This document shows positions 31,653 to 36,400 of a stretch of 36,400 nucleotides of DNA, in pieces. How positions within the stretch are numbered: position 1 is the first letter of the stretch; each line of letters begins with the position of its first letter. The translations under genes and the position numbers were made by a program. Source of the stretch: Terriglobales bacterium (GTDB taxonomy: Bacteria > Acidobacteriota > Terriglobia > Terriglobales > Acidobacteriaceae). The DNA lies in assembly GCA_035691485.1 (NCBI GenBank), contig DASSIZ010000025.1, forward strand, positions 1 to 36,400. Reading direction: 5' to 3'. Below the pieces are notes generated by a model. The model had not been told where the DNA came from, ran no database searches, and saw only the letters and a list, made by a program, of their open reading frames with translations.

Positions 31653-33346
31653 GCCACCCCCACGCCCTGGCTGATATCAGGTTTGCTGTTCTGCACCACC
31701 GCGACCGGAGGCTGCACCGGCAGCAGCAGGCTGAACTTGCTGCCCTTGCCGGGCACACTCTCCACCTCGACATTGCCCCCGTGCGCATGGGCGATGTGCC
31801 GCACCAGGCACAGCCCCAGGCCGCTCCCCTTGGTGTTGTGCACCAGTGGGTCGCAAACGCGGTAGAACTTTTCAAAAATCTTCGAGTGCTCTTCGCGCGC
31901 GATCCCGATTCCGTGGTCCACCACTTCCAGCTTCACCGAGCCGTTGCTGCGTTGCAGGTTCACGCCCAGGTAACGGTCGTCGGAGGAGTACTTGATGGCG
32001 TTGTTCACCAGGTTCAGCAGCGAGCGCGCAATCGCCTCCCGGTCCACCATCACGGGCGGAATATCGTCCGCGATCTTTTCTTCGAAGCGGAATCCCTGCT
32101 GCTCGATCTGGTAGCGATACGCTTCCAGCGTTGTCCGCACCAGCTCCGGCAAGTTGGTCTCGCGGAAGTCGTACTCCTTGCGGCCCGCCTCGATGCGCGA
32201 GAAATCCAAAATGTTATTGATCAGGGCCGTCAGCCGCTCGCTTTCCTTGCGGATGGTGCAGTAATAATCCTGCTGCTTGTCCTTTTGCGGCACTCGCCCC
32301 AGTTCCAGCGTCTCGGCGTACAAACGGATCAACGCCAGCGGCGTGCGCAGCTCATGGGAAACGTTGGAAACGAAGTCGGACTTGATCTTCGCCAGCTCCA
32401 TTTCCTTGCGCACCCCGCGATAAGTGAACACCATGCCGGCTGCCAGCAGCAGCGACAAACCGCCCAAGACCAGGAAACTGGTACGCAGGAACTTCTGCCC
32501 GATCGCCTCCACCGTGGTGCCCTTGAACTTCATTGCCAGCATCAGCCCCGGGAAACCGGCTTCGAGTTTGCGCTCCATTTCCGGCATGCCGCCGTCCCAA
32601 TCCGAGCAGGTCGCCATCGCCGGTTCCTTGGGCGCGTGAATCATCATCACCGCCTCCGAGTGGCCGTTGTTGTTGCTGCGCGACTCGTATTCGCTCTCGG
32701 CCATCATCGTGTTCATCATCTCGGGAAAAAACTTGCCCTGCAGGAACTCGGGATCGAACACCACTCCGCCGATGCCCGCTTTGTTTTCTTTCAGCGGAAA
32801 GAAAACTACCGCCTGGTAGACGCCCTTTCCATTGCGGTTGATCCACTCGCCTGACGGCAAATAGGGACGCTCGCCCTTGCTCGCCAGCTTTTCCATTTTT
32901 TCAACCAGGCCTCCGCCTTCCATGTCGAACCAGCCCGTGATCATGGCACCCAGCTTTTCTCCCTCGACCTTGACCTCGGGGATTTCGGCGTAGCGGGACT
33001 GCGAGCGCACCACCGTTCCTTTTCCCTTACTCCAGGCGAACACGTGCGAGAATTCAGCATGCTGGTCGAGAAGCGCCTGCAGCCGCGAGCCGGCATCGGA
33101 ATCGTACGGGCAAGGCACTTTCTCCTGGACCACCTCCACCATGTCGTATGCCTTGCGAGCCATGCGTTTTTCCGTGATCGCCATCATGTGCTGGAAATCC
33201 CGCTGGATCGCGGCCTCGATCGCACGGTCGCGCTGGATCGAACGCAGGTGCAGGACGCTGAACCCGATCAGCGCCGCGGCCGGAAACACTACGAATCCAA
33301 GTGTCACCAGCAGTCTGAACCGTTCGTTTTTCCCTCGCATCGCCAT
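31649..33346 (-). CDS. Sensor histidine kinase
   Basis: The 565-residue product has membrane helices at about residues 11-31 and 289-308, enclosing a periplasmic sensor of about 250 residues (with two Cys, PCPYDSDAG and TCSDWDGG, and a Met-rich stretch EMMNTMMAES). The cytoplasmic part has the H-box SNVSHELRTPLALI (His331), the N-box LLNLVNNAIKYS, the G1 box DHGIGI and the G2 box GSGLGL. GGAGGT lies just before the ATG. A TTGACA at 33414-33409 on the minus strand is a possible -35, but no convincing -10 follows. It is first of four genes with the regulator, PP2C phosphatase and sigma factor. The signal sensed is unknown. Confidence 0.95.
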   Translation of the reverse strand: MAMRGKNERFRLLVTLGFVVFPAAALIGFSVLHLRSIQRDRAIEAAIQRDFQHMMAITEKRMARKAYDMVEVVQEKVPCPYDSDAGSRLQALLDQHAEFSHVFAWSKGKGTVVRSQSRYAEIPEVKVEGEKLGAMITGWFDMEGGGLVEKMEKLASKGERPYLPSGEWINRNGKGVYQAVVFFPLKENKAGIGGVVFDPEFLQGKFFPEMMNTMMAESEYESRSNNNGHSEAVMMIHAPKEPAMATCSDWDGGMPEMERKLEAGFPGLMLAMKFKGTTVEAIGQKFLRTSFLVLGGLSLLLAAGMVFTYRGVRKEMELAKIKSDFVSNVSHELRTPLALIRLYAETLELGRVPQKDKQQDYYCTIRKESERLTALINNILDFSRIEAGRKEYDFRETNLPELVRTTLEAYRYQIEQQGFRFEEKIADDIPPVMVDREAIARSLLNLVNNAIKYSSDDRYLGVNLQRSNGSVKLEVVDHGIGIAREEHSKIFEKFYRVCDPLVHNTKGSGLGLCLVRHIAHAHGGNVEVESVPGKGSKFSLLLPVQPPVAVVQNSKPDISQGVGVA

Positions 33347-33489
33347 TCGCTACCTCCGGGCATCTATCACGGGACAGCCGACAACATAGCCAATTGCTCC
33401 CCGCCGTGTGTCAAATGGGGGTAAAAATTCGTAAAAAGTTGTGAATTCGCAAGCGCTTAGCCCCCCACACTGCCGATAAGAACGCGCCA

Positions 33490-34386
33490 TCAGAACCTCA
33501 TAAGATCCTTGCCGGCGACGACTTCGCCGTCGAAGACCTTCTTCGCTCGTCGGACGATCTCGCCCGCGCCTTCGGGAGGAATGATGTGCGTGAATAGAAT
33601 CTTCTTAACGCCGGCTTTGGAGGCCAGTTCTCCCGCCTGCTCCGGCGTGCAGTGATACCGTTTCAGCCGCTCCGCTGACTCCGGCTTTCGCACCCGGTCA
33701 AAGTACTCCGGAAGATAGGCCTCACTCACCAGCACGTCCGCGCCCTTCACCGCGCGCACCGTGTCCTCGTGCGGGTGGTAATCGCCGCTGAAAACGATCA
33801 CGCGCCCATGCGATTCGAACCGGTAGCCGAACGCCGGGATTACCGGCGCATGATCGACCGTGAAAGCAATGATCTTCACCTCGCCATCGTCGTACACAAC
33901 ACCCGGTTGGATGACGTGCGTGCTGATCTCAGCCCCAGCGCCGGGAAGCATCTCAGTCAAGTCGCGGCGGATGTGGATGTCCTCGGCCAAGAATTGCTTC
34001 ATGCCGTCGGCGAGCTCCGCGACACCTTTTGGACCGTAAAGTTCGAGTGGCCTGCTGCGGCCCATGATCCATGTGGTGGTGAACAGGTCGGGCAAGTCCG
34101 CCGTGTGATCAGAATGCAGGTGCGTGAGAAAGACGGCGTCGATACGCGACGGTCGCCTCTGCAGCGCCGCCAAACGCATGGTGACTCCCCGCCCGGTATC
34201 TACAATGAACACCTTCTCACCCACAAGCACCGCATTGGCGGGTCCCGCGCGTTCGGGATCAGGCGCCGGGAATCCCGTCCCCAGCAGTATCCCCTGCATC
34301 ACCACCGAGGCTTGGGGCGCTGATTGCGCCTCGCTTATGCCAACCGCAAGTACGAGCACACAAAGAACAGCAATCTGTAATCGCAT
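33490..34386 (-). CDS. Exported metallo-beta-lactamase-fold hydrolase
   Basis: The 298-residue product has a signal peptide (MRLQIAVLCVLVLAVGISEA) and an MBL fold of the RNase Z/arylsulfatase-like type. The metal motif is THLHSDH (residues 88-94), with later ligands in DHAPV, SGDYHPHEDT and FTHIIPP. Being exported, it is unlikely to process tRNA and may hydrolyse an ester or sulfate in the periplasm. AAGGAG lies 4 bases before the ATG. The gene stands between the kinase operon, in the same orientation, and a membrane-protein gene, with gaps of over 100 bases on both sides. Confidence 0.9.
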   Translation of the reverse strand: MRLQIAVLCVLVLAVGISEAQSAPQASVVMQGILLGTGFPAPDPERAGPANAVLVGEKVFIVDTGRGVTMRLAALQRRPSRIDAVFLTHLHSDHTADLPDLFTTTWIMGRSRPLELYGPKGVAELADGMKQFLAEDIHIRRDLTEMLPGAGAEISTHVIQPGVVYDDGEVKIIAFTVDHAPVIPAFGYRFESHGRVIVFSGDYHPHEDTVRAVKGADVLVSEAYLPEYFDRVRKPESAERLKRYHCTPEQAGELASKAGVKKILFTHIIPPEGAGEIVRRAKKVFDGEVVAGKDLMRF

Positions 34387-34532
34387 GCGCTCCTTCTTGC
34401 CTGAGGCCCTGTTCCACTCGGGCGAGTTTGCAACTAACGACCGGGTGATAGGGACAGAACACCAGGTGTATCGGGCCGGAAGTCATTTCGGGGTCGCGCG
34501 ACGACCCAAGAATACAGAGAACGACGGACAAC

Positions 34533-36400
34533 TTACGGTCCGACCGCCGAGATAGCTCTTTCGCCGCCCCGTTCTGCCGCCAATCTCCACGCCAATAACG
34601 GCCACAGCATCAGCGCCACTGCCGCTAAGGCGACAATCACCCCGTTCACCTTGAAATACGTATTTGGCTGCTTCGCAAGTTCCACTGCAGTCGCCACCAA
34701 TCCAGGCAAAGCGGCGATCAGGAAATAAGCTAGGGTATTGAAGCGTACCAAGCCTCTTACTCCGGCCCATACAACGCCTAGCAGCACAACTTGGATCACC
34801 AGGCGCTTCACGAAATCCGCCGGGCTGCCCCAGTCACCCACCAGGGCCGCCGCCCCGCCCACCAGCAGTGCCGACTGCATCCAGCGCTTTCGCAGGTAGC
34901 AGGCAATAAAACCGGTTATCAAACCAACCGCGCCGGTGACCAGGATTCCAGTGCTCAGTGCGTGCCCGAGTGCGCTCGCCGCCGGCGCAAAACCATCCAG
35001 GCGTGACGGCACCGTTGCCGGGAAAGAGCGCATCATCGTGGGCAACGCGCGCGACGCAAGTTGCGCCAGCCGCTGCAGTCCGGCCAAGGCCGCCGTTCCG
35101 CCCAGGGCGATGACGAGCGCGTCGCGGTAGTACGTGGCGGGCATGCCGCTCCATGCCGAGAGCCTCTCCTCGCCATAGCTCCGCGCCAAGAAAAACCATG
35201 CCAGTCCCAACAGGAAGTACGCCAACGTATACGACAGAAGAGTCGCGAGAAACAGCGACACGCCGGAGATCGCCTCGAAGGTGCGCAACGGGATCGCGGT
35301 GGGGTAATTCGCCAACAACTGTGGGATGCCGGTGATCGTCACCAGCGCGGTCCCAGCCAGCGCCACCAGCGCCCACTTCGACAGGCGCTTCCACGGCACC
35401 GTCTGCCGCTGCAGGTTTCTGAAAAACAAGACCAGCGCGCTCACCGCGAGGGCGGCGATTAACAGGATCTGCCACACCAACTGCAGCACCCGCGCCAGGG
35501 TGCGCTTCTGCTGGTCCCGCTCCCACTGCTCGGGAATCTTGAAGAAGACCCGGTAGCCGGAGACTTCGTTGCCCTGGACTTTCAGTTCCATGCGCACGTA
35601 CGCCGCATCCGCGCTTGAGCCCGCTGCCGCTTGCTTTTCCTCCCACACGAAACGGTGATCGGTGCGTGCCGGACGCGCATCGGCCGAGGAATCCACCAGC
35701 TTCCATTTTTCCAAGTCCACTTGTTTCTTCTCGCGCAGATACTTCTCGGCTAGAGCCTGCGCTTCCTCGCGCGACAGCTTTGCGCCGAACGCTTTTTCTT
35801 CCAGGGTGTGGTGAACCGCGTGCACGGCGCCGTCCGGACGCAGCACGACCGCGTACTCATCCTGCTCACCGTCGCGGAAGTAGCGCACCCGCCACAACGC
35901 GAGCGGCACCTTGTCCTGATACAAACGGTCCACTCCTGCTGTCCCCAGCCTGCGGCGGAGAAATTCGTTGGCGTACGGATTCGAGCGATCGACCAGGGTG
36001 GCGACGCGATGATATCGTTCCGGATGGACGCCACGGGCGCGCAGTTCCGTGTCGCCACGCTCCGCCGCCTGCGCGGCATTGACGCGGAAGCGCAGGAAAG
36101 CGCCAATCTGCGGCGGATGAGTCAGGATCACCAGCAGCAATCCAGCGATGCCGCATCCTATAAGCAGTTGGATACGCGACGCGGTGAGCGCCTCGACCGC
36201 GGAAGTTGCGTGCGCAACTGGAGCCTCGACTTCAGCAGTGGATTCCCTCAGCGGTTCGACGCGGTTTAATAGCGGTTCATCAGGCTCAAACCCTCGCCGC
36301 GCCAGGTAGAAGCCCCCGGAGATGATCAATGGAACCAGTGCGCCCGCCGCCACCAGCGCGCCCGAGGCGCGGAAGTACGCATTTCCGGAACGCAGAAGAA
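34533..36400 (-). CDS. Large polytopic membrane protein, 5' end beyond the window
   Basis: The frame is open to the right edge, and codons upstream of the first GTG (36353) continue in a plausible membrane sequence (SGNAYFRASGAL), so the N-terminus lies outside. The visible 622 codons show one or two N-terminal helices, a soluble region of about 220 residues with two YkyA/PepSY-like looking alpha-beta segments (LRPDGAVHAVHHTLEEKAFGAKLSREEAQALAEKYL), then about ten membrane helices with a conserved-looking SYGEERLSAWSGMPATYYRDAL loop. It recalls the multi-domain CPBP/CAAX-type membrane proteins of acidobacteria, but the EExxxR protease motif is not clear here. The stop is at 34533. Confidence 0.65.
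   Translation of the reverse strand, partial: LLRSGNAYFRASGALVAAGALVPLIISGGFYLARRGFEPDEPLLNRVEPLRESTAEVEAPVAHATSAVEALTASRIQLLIGCGIAGLLLVILTHPPQIGAFLRFRVNAAQAAERGDTELRARGVHPERYHRVATLVDRSNPYANEFLRRRLGTAGVDRLYQDKVPLALWRVRYFRDGEQDEYAVVLRPDGAVHAVHHTLEEKAFGAKLSREEAQALAEKYLREKKQVDLEKWKLVDSSADARPARTDHRFVWEEKQAAAGSSADAAYVRMELKVQGNEVSGYRVFFKIPEQWERDQQKRTLARVLQLVWQILLIAALAVSALVLFFRNLQRQTVPWKRLSKWALVALAGTALVTITGIPQLLANYPTAIPLRTFEAISGVSLFLATLLSYTLAYFLLGLAWFFLARSYGEERLSAWSGMPATYYRDALVIALGGTAALAGLQRLAQLASRALPTMMRSFPATVPSRLDGFAPAASALGHALSTGILVTGAVGLITGFIACYLRKRWMQSALLVGGAAALVGDWGSPADFVKRLVIQVVLLGVVWAGVRGLVRFNTLAYFLIAALPGLVATAVELAKQPNTYFKVNGVIVALAAVALMLWPLLAWRLAAERGGERAISAVGP

Noticed and set aside
33386-33414. 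Promoter of the kinase operon
   Set aside because: TTGACA is present, but at 16-18 bases only GGCTAT/GCTATG follows, too weak to list as a feature.

Overview
The window reads as a chromosomal segment of a GC-rich diderm bacterium, most probably an acidobacterium of the Terriglobia/Koribacter kind. This is inferred from a DUF2934 protein, a CIRCE-controlled groESL operon, an SMC protein with a large insert in its ATPase head, Tat- and Sec-exported proteins with little-known relatives, and many degenerate 7-bp-period repeats between genes. I saw no rRNA, tRNA, CRISPR array, prophage or insertion sequence. Most of it is ordinary core and envelope gene content, with a few unusual arrangements.

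Layout. 1-3.75 kb: the end of a DUF2934 gene, an exported cupin plus dienelactone hydrolase pair on the minus strand, an internally duplicated membrane protein, a zinc-ribbon membrane protein with a decayed copy of its 3' end beside it, and a small membrane protein. 3.8-6.2 kb: groES-groEL on the minus strand with a sigma70-type promoter, a perfect CIRCE operator, a leader hairpin and a terminator. 6.3-9.85 kb: an M48 metalloprotease, a ParDE-like toxin-antitoxin pair and a Tat-exported amidase. 10.0-12.4 kb: cysteine desulfurase and mnmA, a likely sulfur relay for tRNA 2-thiouridine. 12.4-15.1 kb: an exported unknown protein, a small TPR protein and an M20 peptidase. 15.6-19.55 kb: smc. 19.8-21.65 kb: purC, cvpA and a small Fis-type helix-turn-helix gene in one transcription unit. 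21.7-26.2 kb: an exported TPR protein, an SDR oxidoreductase, a YtxH/DUF948-like pair and a ThiO-like glycine oxidase. 26.3-27.8 kb: a sortase and a small exported protein with a sorting-signal-like C-terminus. 28.1-29.5 kb: a coiled-coil membrane protein and a DUF421 protein. 29.5-33.35 kb: a four-gene minus-strand signalling operon of histidine kinase, OmpR-type regulator, PP2C/RsbU-like phosphatase and divergent ECF-like sigma factor. 33.5-36.4 kb: an exported metallo-beta-lactamase-fold hydrolase and a large polytopic membrane protein cut by the right edge.

The points most worth a second look are: the sortase with its probable dedicated substrate in a diderm; the kinase-regulator-phosphatase-sigma operon, which would join two-component and partner-switching logic in one transcript; the roughly 115-residue insert in the SMC head, whose DNA contains the same kind of heptameric repeat (GGYCNNN) seen between genes; and the family of heptad-repeat loci, two of which lie within long-loop inverted repeats on either side of the ytxH pair.

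All function calls rest on motif recognition and reading of the translated sequence; no database search was possible.
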